Source: Paenibacillus xylanilyticus
GTDB lineage: Bacteria; Bacillota; Bacilli; Paenibacillales; Paenibacillaceae
Length of the DNA stretch: 64,000 nt
Reading direction: 5' to 3'
Assembly: GCF_013359935.1 (NCBI RefSeq)
Contig: NZ_JABMCB010000190.1
Coordinates: forward strand, 248,001 to 312,000
Shown: piece by piece, positions 1 through 8,760 of the stretch
Layout of the letters: the number at the start of each line of letters is the position of its first letter
Numbering within the stretch: position 1 is the stretch's first letter
Notes under the pieces: model-generated
Told to the model about the DNA's origin: nothing
Databases searched by the model: none
What the model saw: only the letters and a program-made list of their open reading frames with translations
Program-made: the position numbers and the translations under genes

Positions 1-488
1 AAATAACTGAGCTTGCCCAGCGTACCTTTCAGATTGGAGTTAATATTCTGCGATGTATCACTGATTAATCCGATGCCAAAAAAGTTTGTGAACACCCGGT
101 CATTAGCCCGCCCAATGTCGATGGATACAGCGTGCCCCTCAAGCATCTGGCGTGCCGCGGTCTCCACATCCGGTGATAGTCCGAGAGAACGCGCAAAATC
201 ATTACAGGTGCCGCCAGGCAACACCCCGATCAGCGGTGGATTCTGCAAATCAGCCAGTCCATTCACACATTCATGCACCGTACCGTCTCCACCCAAAATA
301 AACACAACATCAAATTGCTCTCCACGTTCCCGGCACAATGCTTCGCCCTCTCCAGATTCATCTGTGCGAACAATGACGAGTTCACGAACGGCAGGCGCAA
401 GTACCCCGGCGGCAGTGCCCACAGCATCCACGCGACTCGCTTTTCCGGCATGGTTGTGATGAATTAACAACGCTTTGTTAAATGTCAT
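1..488 (-). CDS. Diacylglycerol kinase family lipid kinase (3' part cut by window edge)
   Basis: The reading frame opens with ATG at 488 and runs off the left edge, so about 162 N-terminal codons are visible. They hold the two hallmark motifs of the DAGK catalytic domain (DgkB/YegS-type lipid kinases): GGDGT at residues 66-70 and PGGTCNDFAR at 91-100, which bind ATP and phosphate. Such enzymes phosphorylate diacylglycerol or a related membrane lipid and feed it back to phosphatidic acid. A good ribosome binding site (GGAGG, complement at 498-502) lies 9 bases before the ATG. It sits 100 bases downstream of the serpin gene on the same strand. The family is clear; the exact lipid substrate cannot be told, and the C-terminal lipid-binding half is outside the window. 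Confidence 0.9.
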   Translation of the reverse strand, partial: MTFNKALLIHHNHAGKASRVDAVGTAAGVLAPAVRELVIVRTDESGEGEALCRERGEQFDVVFILGGDGTVHECVNGLADLQNPPLIGVLPGGTCNDFARSLGLSPDVETAARQMLEGHAVSIDIGRANDRVFTNFFGIGLISDTSQNINSNLKGTLGKLSY

Positions 489-590
489 CGCTCTCTTCCT
501 CCGTTCCAATGCTTGTTTACCCTATAACCGCTAGGGTTGAAGCAGTAACAGCCTTAAACCTTAAGCCACTTTCAAAATTCGGGCAACAAG

Positions 591-1898
591 TCACTGGGAA
601 GCCTGCTGTTCGGGGTGGTGAATGGCTCCGGCAAAGACCCATGCTCCGGTTGCCCCATCCACCACTGCAACCATGAATGGACGGTTAACCTCCATCTTGA
701 CCGGGTCTGTGGGGGGAGCACTCCCAGCCCGCATCTCCACCAATGTTGAGGCAGCCGCTACGGTCCCTTGCTCATTCACTTCCATTACCGCTCGATGAAT
801 AACTTGACCGATATATGCTTGCCAGTCTGGTCCCCGCGGGATCATTTTCGTAAAATCGGCATCATACGGGTCAAAGGCCTTTTCCATACCAAGCTGCTGT
901 AAAGCTTTTTTTAGATTGATTCCATACTCGGCGCGAAAACGCGGCAAAGACAAGTCCACCAGCTTAAATTCAGCTTCTTCTTCTTCCAACCTTTTGGGAT
1001 GTTCCTCCAGCTGTTGCTGGACTTCTTCCAATGTACGATCCTCCCTTGGTAGCACAACAAGCAGATGCATTTGTCCGTTCCCATAGGGCAGCCGAATTGC
1101 CTGCCAATCCTCATTTTCCGTGTAATGAAATTGCTTCGACTGTTGCATCATCGGCACAGACACAATGCTTCCATCTGCAAGCAGGAATTCGTCACGTTTT
1201 GTATGCTCAGGTTCAAATTCATTCATCCAATTGCCGTTAAATGCTATGGCATTCACTAGAATCATTAGTGTTTCCGGTACAGGCGGTTCCTGCATCATCT
1301 GAAGAATCTTGCCACGGGTATGCTGTTCCACCCATTGATTAATTTCGTCTTTGGCCCGTTCCGGTTGTGTGTGTAATGGCGAGATTTCGGCTTCAAATGT
1401 CTGCTGTAATGATGCTTTATACACTTCTTCTACCGTAATTCCTTCCTTAATCCACATGGCATTGGCAATCTCGATCTGTATGCCGGCACCTGGATGCGTC
1501 AAGAACTGATGCATTGCTGCTTGGGCAGTACTCAGCTGCTCTTTATTCCATTCCGACCAACCCATCACTTCTGCCATTTCTCGCCGTGTTTCTCCATTAC
1601 TCCCATAGTATGCCATGCCCATCCCCGCTGCGATACTATACGGAGAGATCAGCAGGTTTTCTCCAATCGATGCCTCCTGAGTCCCAAGCTGCCTGATCAG
1701 TTGCAGACCCAACCTGTTCATTGCCTGGATCTGTTCCGGATGGATCTCTTTCAGAAGAGCTCTTCGTTCATCAGCAGATAATTCCTGAATCGGTTTGGTT
1801 TCCATTCTGCTCTGGTCCTCCTGTTCTGAACAACTTGTAATCAACAGCCAACAAACACAACATAATAACAGGTGTAAACATAACCGGGCATGCATCAT
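591..1898 (-). CDS. Serpin family protease inhibitor, predicted lipoprotein
   Basis: The 435-residue product starts with a short basic-hydrophobic leader ending in LLITSC (Cys23), a lipobox, so it should be lipid-anchored on the outer face of the membrane. The rest is a full-length serpin fold. Near the C terminus (from about residue 373) the reactive-centre hinge reads EVNEQGTVAAASTLVEM, with the Gly-Thr then small Ala/Ser residues needed for loop insertion, so it should be inhibitory rather than a non-inhibitory serpin. By hinge counting the scissile bond falls around RAGS. The ribosome binding site is GGGGGG just before two successive ATGs (1898 and 1895). Serpins are patchily distributed in bacteria; the target protease is unknown. 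It is followed on the same strand by the lipid kinase gene, but no functional link is evident. Confidence 0.93.
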   Translation of the reverse strand: MMHARLCLHLLLCCVCWLLITSCSEQEDQSRMETKPIQELSADERRALLKEIHPEQIQAMNRLGLQLIRQLGTQEASIGENLLISPYSIAAGMGMAYYGSNGETRREMAEVMGWSEWNKEQLSTAQAAMHQFLTHPGAGIQIEIANAMWIKEGITVEEVYKASLQQTFEAEISPLHTQPERAKDEINQWVEQHTRGKILQMMQEPPVPETLMILVNAIAFNGNWMNEFEPEHTKRDEFLLADGSIVSVPMMQQSKQFHYTENEDWQAIRLPYGNGQMHLLVVLPREDRTLEEVQQQLEEHPKRLEEEEAEFKLVDLSLPRFRAEYGINLKKALQQLGMEKAFDPYDADFTKMIPRGPDWQAYIGQVIHRAVMEVNEQGTVAAASTLVEMRAGSAPPTDPVKMEVNRPFMVAVVDGATGAWVFAGAIHHPEQQASQ

Positions 1899-2083
1899 AA
1901 TCCCCCCATATCCGTAATACTAGATAGCGGTCACGGCAAATGGTTATTTCCCTTTTTTTACTAAACGCAAGATTGAGATGAAAGGTTACTCCGCACCCTA
2001 TATTCCATCCTACTTGAGAAAGCACCATTCAAAACAAGTTAAATCGGTTATATCTATACCATATACGAATGGAGGGATTCCCT

Positions 2084-2698
2084 ATGATTCCGGCAACGTT
2101 GGAACAATTGGAGCAAGTTCGCAAGGAATGCCGTACGATGGTCCGCAAAAGAGCTACCGCTTCCGCGGGTACCACTCTCGTCCCTTTACCTGGCACAGAC
2201 GTACTGGCCGATGTGGGGATGCTTATGCAGCTATTGCCTGCCATTAACAATAAATTTGGATTGTCGCAAAAACAACTCGATGGCATGGACCCCGAGACCA
2301 AGTCCATGATTTACGGATTCGTAATGTCCATCGGAAGCAAAGTGATCGGGCGCATGGTAACGAAGGAACTTGTTGTACATGTACTCAAACGGGTCGGGGT
2401 ACGTGTAGCCACCAAATCCGTTGCCAAGTTCGTCCCGCTTGCAGGCCAAGGTCTCGCCGCAGCTCTCAGTTTCACAGCCATGCGCTATGTGGGGAATAAA
2501 CATGTCGATGACTGTTATGAGGTTGTGAAACGCATGATCGAACAGCGTGAGCGGATTCCGGGCGAACCCGCGCCTGCTGCGCTTGATGAAGCGAATACGA
2601 ACGAGAAGCTGGAGGAGAAAACGGATGCCCATGATTCTGAAGACAAACCTGTGGCGGAGTCCAAAGAACAGAGATTAACTTCACGGCAGAAACAATGA
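2084..2698 (+). CDS. Small DUF697/YcjF-like protein with hydrophobic segments
   Basis: The start is taken at ATG 2084 because GGAGGG at 2071-2076 sits 7 bases upstream; an earlier in-frame ATG at 2069 has no binding site. The 204-residue protein begins with a charged helix (RKECRTMVRKRATASAGT), then a VPLPGTDVLADVG segment, a Lys/Val-rich middle and a hydrophobic SVAKFVPLAGQGLAAALSFTAMRYVG segment written here only in part: FVPLAGQGLAAALSF near residue 130. The pattern of a Pro-x-Pro-x-x-Asp turn and Gly/Ala-rich hydrophobic helices resembles the DUF697 (YcjF-like) domain often fused to GTPases, but no GTPase is present here. The C-terminal 50 residues are Glu/Lys-rich and likely disordered. 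Function unknown; the family match is from pattern only. Confidence 0.6.
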   Translation: MIPATLEQLEQVRKECRTMVRKRATASAGTTLVPLPGTDVLADVGMLMQLLPAINNKFGLSQKQLDGMDPETKSMIYGFVMSIGSKVIGRMVTKELVVHVLKRVGVRVATKSVAKFVPLAGQGLAAALSFTAMRYVGNKHVDDCYEVVKRMIEQRERIPGEPAPAALDEANTNEKLEEKTDAHDSEDKPVAESKEQRLTSRQKQ

Positions 2699-2709
2699 TG
2701 CGCAACACA

Positions 2710-2746
2710 AATAGCCGGGACACCCCTCAGGGCAGTCCCGGCTATT
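2710..2746. terminator. Bidirectional terminator between convergent genes
   Basis: AATAGCCGGGAC (2710-2721) pairs with GTCCCGGCTATT (2735-2746), a perfect 12-bp stem with a 13-base loop. It lies between the convergent DUF697-like gene and the ABC exporter gene and can serve both strands. The T-rich tail is weak. Confidence 0.8.
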
Positions 2747-2764
2747 CATTTATATCGAATGCAA

Positions 2765-4651
2765 TCAGATTGCCTGTGGCTGCTGCTCTGCAAACTGGCT
2801 GTTGTACAGATCCGCATAGAATCCTTGCTGTGCCATCAATTCCTCATGATTACCCTGTTCGATTACATTACCGTGATCCATGACGAGGATGAGGTCCGCG
2901 CCACGAATGGTAGACAAACGGTGAGCAATCACGAAGCTGGTGCGATCCTTCATGAGGTCATTCATCGCTTTCTGGATAAAGATCTCGGTCCGTGTATCCA
3001 CACTGCTCGTGGCTTCATCCAGAATAAGAATGGATGGGTTCGCCAAAATGGCTCTAGCAATTGTCAGCAGCTGTTTTTGTCCCTGAGAGATATTCGATGC
3101 TTCTTCATTCAGCACTGTATCATAACCATCAGGCAATGTACGGATAAAGTGATCGGCATGCGCCGCATCGGCTGCCTTAACAATTTCCGCTTCTGATGCA
3201 CCTTCACGTCCATAGGCGATGTTATCCCGAATGGTTCCATTGAACAGCCATGTGTCCTGAAGGACCATTCCGAACAGGCTGCGCAGTTTACCGCGTTCCA
3301 TGTCCCGGATATCAACACCATCAATCGTGATCCGGCCATCCTGAATTTCGTAGAAACGCATCAACAGGTTGATCAAGGTTGTTTTACCGGCTCCAGTTGG
3401 TCCCACAATGGCTACGGTCTGACCCGGTTTAACATCGATGTTCATATTTTTGATAAGAAGTTCATCCGGTTTATATCCAAAGTTAACACCCTGGAACGCA
3501 ACCGCACCTTTAGGCTGCTGTAATTGCACGGGTTGGTTGGACTCAGCCACTTCTTCCTCTTCATCCAGCAATTCAAATACCCGCTCCGCCGAAGCGATGG
3601 TGGATTGAATGATATTAGAAATGTTCGCAATTTGGTTAATCGGCTGTGTGAATTGACGAGAGTACTGCGTGAAGGCCAGAATATCCCCGATCGAGATGGC
3701 TCCGCGTGTAACAAAGATCCCGCCGACCACACAGATCAGGACATAACCCAGGTTACCGACAAAGCTCATGAGCGGCATGATGATCCCTGAGATAAATTGG
3801 GCTTTCCAACCGGATTCATACAGCTCTTCATTGACCTTCTCGAATTGCTCTACCGATTGTTCTTCGCGTCCAAATGCTTTTACGACCTTATGTCCAGTGT
3901 ACATTTCCTCGACATGTCCGTTCAGCTCGCCAAGTGATTTCTGCTGACCAGCAAAATGTTTTTGCGAACGGGATGCCACCAGCATCACAACGATTACGCT
4001 TAATGGCAGTGTCAAAATGGTAATCAGTGTCATCCAAGGACTAATCGTCAGCATCATGATGATTACCCCAACAATCGTTACGACAGAAGTAATAAACTGT
4101 GCCAAACTCTGCTGAAGCGTATTACTGATATTGTCCACATCATTGGTCGCCCGGCTGAGCGTCTCCCCATGGGTGCGGGAGTCAAAGTATTTCAGAGGCA
4201 GCCGGCCAACTTTGGCACTGATCTGCTCACGCATGTCATATACAACACGCTGGGCAACGCCAGCCATCAGGTATTGCTGAATATACATAAATGCTGCACT
4301 GAACAGATACAATCCCAAGAGCAGATACAACACTTTCATTAATGCAGGAAAATCAATACCTGCCCCCTGAATGCCCTGCAGAATGGCAATGGCGCCTTGA
4401 CTCAATATATCGGTTCCTTCAGCCATGACCTTCGGACTGATAATGCTGAACACGGTACTCAGAATCGCTGCAACCAGTACACCGAGCAGGCGGTAACGGT
4501 GTGGCTGGAGGTAATGAATCAGCCGCCGCAGAGTACCTTTAAAATCCTTCGGCTTCTCACCCGGTGGACGCATGCCCATACCGCCTCCCGGATGTCCTGG
4601 TCCGCCAGAGGAACGAGGTGATTTGCTTTTTTGTCCGGTACGTTCACTCAT
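2765..4651 (-). CDS. Multidrug ABC exporter subunit with catalytic Walker B Glu (YfiC/BmrD type)
   Basis: A 628-residue half-transporter: a Gly/Pro-rich cytoplasmic N terminus (1-40), six membrane helices (about 55-345) and an ATPase domain. Walker A GPTGAGKTT is at 417-425, the signature is the degenerate ISQGQ (521-525) and Walker B is ILILDEA (541-547) with the catalytic Glu546. The neighbouring subunit has the opposite defects, so the two should form a heterodimer with one consensus and one degenerate ATP site, as in BmrCD or TM287/288. Its ATG overlaps the stop of the preceding subunit by 4 bases (ATGA), giving translational coupling. Export of toxic organic compounds is the family role; the substrate is unknown. 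Regulation is probably by the MarR protein encoded first in the operon. Confidence 0.95.
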   Translation of the reverse strand: MSERTGQKSKSPRSSGGPGHPGGGMGMRPPGEKPKDFKGTLRRLIHYLQPHRYRLLGVLVAAILSTVFSIISPKVMAEGTDILSQGAIAILQGIQGAGIDFPALMKVLYLLLGLYLFSAAFMYIQQYLMAGVAQRVVYDMREQISAKVGRLPLKYFDSRTHGETLSRATNDVDNISNTLQQSLAQFITSVVTIVGVIIMMLTISPWMTLITILTLPLSVIVVMLVASRSQKHFAGQQKSLGELNGHVEEMYTGHKVVKAFGREEQSVEQFEKVNEELYESGWKAQFISGIIMPLMSFVGNLGYVLICVVGGIFVTRGAISIGDILAFTQYSRQFTQPINQIANISNIIQSTIASAERVFELLDEEEEVAESNQPVQLQQPKGAVAFQGVNFGYKPDELLIKNMNIDVKPGQTVAIVGPTGAGKTTLINLLMRFYEIQDGRITIDGVDIRDMERGKLRSLFGMVLQDTWLFNGTIRDNIAYGREGASEAEIVKAADAAHADHFIRTLPDGYDTVLNEEASNISQGQKQLLTIARAILANPSILILDEATSSVDTRTEIFIQKAMNDLMKDRTSFVIAHRLSTIRGADLILVMDHGNVIEQGNHEELMAQQGFYADLYNSQFAEQQPQAI

Positions 4652-6375
4652 GCGATCTCCTCCTCTGTCAGCTGGGATGATACAATTTCACGGTACACTT
4701 CATTATTCGCCAGCAGCTCTTTATGTGTGCCGGAACCGACAATGCGTCCTTCATCCATCACCAGGATCCGATCTGCATCCATAACTGTGCTTACTCGCTG
4801 TGCAACAATGAGTACTGCCGCTTCAGTCGTTTCGGATTTCAGCGCAGCACGAAGTTTGGCATCTGTTTTGAAGTCCAGAGCGGAGAAGCTGTCGTCAAAA
4901 ATATAAACTTCCGGGCGGCGAACAAGTGCGCGTGCAATGGACAAACGCTGTTTCTGTCCGCCAGACACGTTATTACCACCTTGAGCAATAAGGCTGTCAT
5001 ACCCGTCTTTCATCTCAGAGATGAAGTTCTCCGCCTGAGCGGTCCGAGCCGCATGGATGACTTCCTCCATCGTGGCATCATCCTTGCCGTGGCGAATATT
5101 CTCCGCAATCGTGCCCGTGAAGAGGACTGCCTTTTGCGGCACAAAGCCAATTTTCGCTCGCAAATCCTCCTGACTAAGTTCACGTACATCCGTACCGTTT
5201 ACCCGTACGCTGCCTTCCGTTACATCATAGAAACGAGGAATAAGGCTGAGCAGTGTGGACTTCCCTGATCCCGTACCGCCAATAATGGCTGTTGTCTCAC
5301 CAGGACGGGCTGTAAACGAAATGCCTGACAGTGCAGCATTCTCTGCTCCCGGATAACGGAATGTAACATTGTCGAATTCAATGGTGCCCTGCAGGGATTT
5401 CATGCTGCGAGGCTGCTCGGGATCACTGAGGTCTGGCTGCATATCCAGCACTTCGTTGATCCGTTCTGCGGAAGCAGAAGCTCTTGGAATCATGACAAAG
5501 ATAATGGAAACCATAATCAGCGAGAACATGATCTGCATCGCATACTGGATAAACGCAATCAGGGAACCGATATCCATATTTCCACTGTCTATGCGCTGTC
5601 CACCGAAATAGAGAATGGCAATCATCGAGAAGTTCATGACCAGCATCATAACCGGCATTAATGTCGCCATCAGCACGTTGACCTTGATGGAAGCATCTCT
5701 CAGATCCGTGTTCGCCCCGTTGAAACGAACGCGCTCATGTTCTCCCCGATTGAAGGAACGAACCACCCGAATGCCTGTTAATTGTTCACGCAAAACCAGA
5801 TTGAGCCGATCCAGCTTCTTCTGGATTTGTTTGAACAAGGGGAGACCTTTAGCACCAATCAGTGCAATGGCTCCAGCCAGTACAGGCAGGACTACGAGAA
5901 AAATGGTGGATAATTTGGCGTCCTGGGATACGGCCATAAAGATACCACCGATACACATCATCGGAGCCATAATCATCATGCGCAGCATCATCGTTAATAC
6001 GTTTTGAACCTGTGTAATGTCATTCGTTGTACGTGTAATTAGTGAAGCTGTGCCGAGTTTATCAAACTCCTGCAGCGAGAAATTTTCCACATGGCGAAAT
6101 ACCCGGCTGCGCAATTGTTTGGCAAATCCACCTGCTGTACGGGATGAGAGGTAACTGGCTATCACGGAACAAGCCGTTCCCGCGATGGCGATCACCAGCA
6201 TCCAGCCACCAATCTGCCAGATGTACGGGACATCTCCTTTGACGATACCAAAATTGACGATATCGGCCATCAAGGTTGGCAGGTACAGCTCGGCGAGCGA
6301 TTGCAGCAATACCAGACCCAAAATGAATATAATGGGGATTCGATATGGCTTGAGCATGCGAAACAGTTTCATCAT
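4648..6375 (-). CDS. Multidrug ABC exporter subunit with Asp replacing the catalytic Glu (YfiB/BmrC type)
   Basis: A 575-residue half-transporter with six membrane helices (about 15-300) and an ATPase domain: Walker A GGTGSGKST (366-374), canonical signature VSGGQ (470-474) and Walker B YIFDD (491-495). The residue after the Walker B Asp is Asp495, not the catalytic Glu. Together with the degenerate signature of the partner subunit this places one composite ATP site as degenerate, the classic heterodimeric exporter arrangement. The ATG at 6375 overlaps the MarR gene stop by 4 bases, and its own stop overlaps the next ATG, so the three genes form a coupled operon. Seen directly: motifs and overlaps. 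Inferred: drug or toxin export. Confidence 0.95.
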   Translation of the reverse strand: MMKLFRMLKPYRIPIIFILGLVLLQSLAELYLPTLMADIVNFGIVKGDVPYIWQIGGWMLVIAIAGTACSVIASYLSSRTAGGFAKQLRSRVFRHVENFSLQEFDKLGTASLITRTTNDITQVQNVLTMMLRMMIMAPMMCIGGIFMAVSQDAKLSTIFLVVLPVLAGAIALIGAKGLPLFKQIQKKLDRLNLVLREQLTGIRVVRSFNRGEHERVRFNGANTDLRDASIKVNVLMATLMPVMMLVMNFSMIAILYFGGQRIDSGNMDIGSLIAFIQYAMQIMFSLIMVSIIFVMIPRASASAERINEVLDMQPDLSDPEQPRSMKSLQGTIEFDNVTFRYPGAENAALSGISFTARPGETTAIIGGTGSGKSTLLSLIPRFYDVTEGSVRVNGTDVRELSQEDLRAKIGFVPQKAVLFTGTIAENIRHGKDDATMEEVIHAARTAQAENFISEMKDGYDSLIAQGGNNVSGGQKQRLSIARALVRRPEVYIFDDSFSALDFKTDAKLRAALKSETTEAAVLIVAQRVSTVMDADRILVMDEGRIVGSGTHKELLANNEVYREIVSSQLTEEEIA

Positions 6376-6914
6376 GGCGTATCATCTCCTTCTGTCGATT
6401 GCTCCTTTTGCAGGGAAGCGAGTGTATCAAAAAAGGTATATACCTTCGTCAGCAGCTCAGCTAGCTGAGTGCTGTCTTCCTTTCCCAGATGCTCAACCAG
6501 TCTGTTGAATATTTGCATGCGCTCTTCGTGAGCAGCCCGTATAATGTCACGGCCCGCTTCCGTAATTGTAATGCGCACGGCACGGCGATCCTCCGGATCC
6601 ATCGTTCGTTTAACCAATCCCTCGTCTTCAAGGCCACGAATTACAGGGGTAATCGTAGGCGATTTCACTCGCAGCAACGCACTGATTTCCGATACCTTCA
6701 GTCCCTGTTGATTTTCATTCAACTCTCCCTCGAAATCGGGAGGATTATCTCTCCAATCCAGACGTTCTCCCGGATGTGAACCGTGGAGCAAACACGCCAA
6801 CACCATAATTTCATTATGGTTACGCCCATGGGGTTTATGGTGTCTCCATTTACCCTTATTAAACTGCATGATGGAATACAGCAGCTTCTGGGCTACCGGA
6901 TCCAGATCCGTCAT
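6372..6914 (-). CDS. MarR family transcriptional regulator
   Basis: A 180-residue winged-helix protein. The DNA-binding part runs from LKVSEISALLRV (recognition helices around SPTITPVIRGLEDEGLV) to the wing with DPEDRRAVRITITEAG, the typical MarR DxR signature. An insertion rich in His, Asp and Pro lies before it (about 35-65), longer than in many MarR proteins. It is the first gene of the exporter operon and overlaps the next start by 4 bases, so it most likely represses its own operon and is released by a ligand that the exporter removes. A set of AT-rich repeats lies directly upstream. The ligand is not predictable from the sequence. Confidence 0.93.
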   Translation of the reverse strand: MTDLDPVAQKLLYSIMQFNKGKWRHHKPHGRNHNEIMVLACLLHGSHPGERLDWRDNPPDFEGELNENQQGLKVSEISALLRVKSPTITPVIRGLEDEGLVKRTMDPEDRRAVRITITEAGRDIIRAAHEERMQIFNRLVEHLGKEDSTQLAELLTKVYTFFDTLASLQKEQSTEGDDTP

Positions 6915-6970
6915 GTATGGTTCCTCCTCCTTTTTAACATTCTCAGTACATTCTCAATTAATATAGGGTT

Positions 6971-7014
6971 ACTATTAAATAGTTAATCAATTAAATAGTA
7001 TATCAATTAATTAG
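6971..7014 (-). promoter_or_regulatory. Candidate MarR operator: AT-rich dyad and 19-bp direct repeats
   Basis: ACTATT-A-AATAGT (6971-6983) is a perfect dyad. Two 19-base direct repeats follow, TAGTTAATCAATTAAATAG (6980-6998) and TAGTATATCAATTAATTAG (6996-7014), differing at three positions and offset by 16 bases. The cluster begins 57 bases upstream of the MarR start, where promoter elements are expected. Assignment as the autoregulatory operator is inference. Confidence 0.55.
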
Positions 7015-7070
7015 GTCTACTAATTATATTTCCATCAACGGTGAAAGTCAAATGACTAAATTACACCAAA

Positions 7071-7097
7071 AAAACCGTGGCAGACCGCCACGGTTTT
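7071..7097 (-). terminator. Terminator of uxaC
   Basis: AAAACCGTGGC (7071-7081) and GCCACGGTTTT (7087-7097) form a perfect 11-bp stem with a 5-base loop. On the minus strand it is followed by a run of T (complement of the A run just left of it), so it ends the uxaC transcript. Confidence 0.9.
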
Positions 7098-7113
7098 GAA
7101 TGAATTTAGCTAA

Positions 7114-8556
7114 TCATGACTGCGAAGCAGAAACGGTTTTGAGCGCAGAGGAGAACGGGAAATACTCCTTGGCATTGTTGTAGGCAATACCCTGAACAAT
7201 CTGACCAAGCAGATCCATGTCATGCGGCGCTTCTCCTTGTTCCACCCATTCCCCGATCAGGTTGCAGACCAGACGGCGGAAATATTCATGCCTTGTGTAG
7301 GAGAGGAAACTGCGAGAATCTGTCAACATGCCCACAAAGCGGCTGAGCAGACCCACATTCGCCAGTGCCTTCATCTGAGCGAGCATGCCGTCCTTGGTAT
7401 CGTTGAACCACCATGCTGCGCCAAGCTGAATTTTACCCGGAATGCCACCACCCTGGAAGCTGCCGATAATGGCTGCAAGCACCTCATTATCCCGTGGATT
7501 CAAGGAGTAGAGGATTGTTTTTGGCAGTGCCTGCTCTTGCTCCAATGCATCCAGCAGACCGATCATCGCTGAGGACAGCGGCGTATCATTCACGGCATCG
7601 TATCCGGTATCCGGTCCAAGCTGAGCGAACATCCGGCTGTTATTGTTGCGGGCCGCATTGATGTGGAACTGCATCACCCATCCTCGCTGTGCATACAGTT
7701 TGCCCAGGAAGGTCAGCGTGACGGTCTTATATTTGTCCTCTTCCTCCCGGCTCACTTGATGACCTGCAAGTGCTTTGGCAAAAATGGCCGCCGCTTCTTC
7801 CCCTGTTGCCTTGCCATATGGCACATAATCAAGCGCATGGTCGGACACTCTGCCTCCTACGGAATGGAAGAACTCCACCCGGGATTCCAGCGCTGAGAGG
7901 AATGAATCATAATCGGAGATGGCTGTACCTGAAGCCTGAGAGAGCTTGCCCACCCATTCGATGAAGGTATCCCGGTTCAGTTCAAGTCCTTTGTCCGGAC
8001 GGAAAGAAGGCAGCACCGCAGTATCAAAGCCTTCGATCTCCTGAATCTTCAGATGATACTCCAGGGAATCACAGGGATCATCGGTAGTACACACAACAGT
8101 GACATTGGATTTCGTAATCAGGTCACGTGCGCCAAATCCCTCACTGTTCAGCTTGGCATTTACTTTTTCCCAGATCACTGGAGCACTGTCTGCGTTCAAC
8201 ACTTCATACACCCCGAAGTAACGCTGCAGCTCCAGATGAGACCAGGCATATAACGGGTTGCCAATCATCATCGGTACCGTTTTGGCATAAGCCAGGAAGC
8301 GATCATAGTCGGTCACTCCTTCGCCGCCGGTAATGTATCGTTCTTCTATTCCGTTCGCTCGCATCAAGCGCCATTTGTAGTGGTCCCCGTATAACCAGGC
8401 TTCTGTAATATTGCCAAATGTTTTGTTCTCGTAGATCTCCTGTGGACTGAGATGGCAGTGATAGTCAATAATCGGCATGTCCTTGGCATAATCCTCATAT
8501 AACTTGACAGCCGTCTCATTGTGCAGCAAAAATTGTTCATCCAAAAAAGACTTCAT
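7114..8556 (-). CDS. uxaC: Uronate isomerase (glucuronate/galacturonate isomerase)
   Basis: The 480-residue product is a full-length UxaC of the amidohydrolase superfamily, converting D-glucuronate to D-fructuronate and D-galacturonate to D-tagaturonate in the cytoplasm. The N-terminal metal motif DYHCHLSP (about residues 31-38) and the conserved WLYGDHYKWRLMRANG block that follows are clear. No other hexuronate genes (uxuA, uxaB, kdgK, kdgA) are next to it, so it is an isolated member of the pathway here. A terminator lies directly downstream, indicating a single-gene transcript. A catabolite-response element lies in its upstream region, consistent with repression by CcpA when preferred sugars are present. 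Confidence 0.97.
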   Translation of the reverse strand: MKSFLDEQFLLHNETAVKLYEDYAKDMPIIDYHCHLSPQEIYENKTFGNITEAWLYGDHYKWRLMRANGIEERYITGGEGVTDYDRFLAYAKTVPMMIGNPLYAWSHLELQRYFGVYEVLNADSAPVIWEKVNAKLNSEGFGARDLITKSNVTVVCTTDDPCDSLEYHLKIQEIEGFDTAVLPSFRPDKGLELNRDTFIEWVGKLSQASGTAISDYDSFLSALESRVEFFHSVGGRVSDHALDYVPYGKATGEEAAAIFAKALAGHQVSREEEDKYKTVTLTFLGKLYAQRGWVMQFHINAARNNNSRMFAQLGPDTGYDAVNDTPLSSAMIGLLDALEQEQALPKTILYSLNPRDNEVLAAIIGSFQGGGIPGKIQLGAAWWFNDTKDGMLAQMKALANVGLLSRFVGMLTDSRSFLSYTRHEYFRRLVCNLIGEWVEQGEAPHDMDLLGQIVQGIAYNNAKEYFPFSSALKTVSASQS

Positions 8557-8652
8557 TCGCTTCGCACGCTCCCTTTAGGTGAGTTTACGTTCATATGGGT
8601 ACACATCCCAAGCTTTACGCTACACTGTTTCCTCTCAAAGTTCAATAAAAAA

Positions 8653-8666
8653 TGATAGCGTATTCA
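8653..8666 (-). promoter_or_regulatory. Candidate cre (CcpA) site upstream of uxaC
   Basis: On the minus strand the sequence reads TGAATACGCTATCA, matching the Bacillus cre consensus TGWAANCGNTNWCA at 13 of 14 positions. It lies 97 bases upstream of the uxaC start and also upstream of the divergent MBL-fold gene. Catabolite control of a uronate gene is expected biology, but binding is not shown. Confidence 0.6.
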
Positions 8667-8760
8667 AAAAAGGTTGATTTAGGCATATGTCCTGCAACAA
8701 TGTATACTGATTTTAGTGGTATATATGCTGATCTGAAGATGATAGAAGGAGATGAAATCG

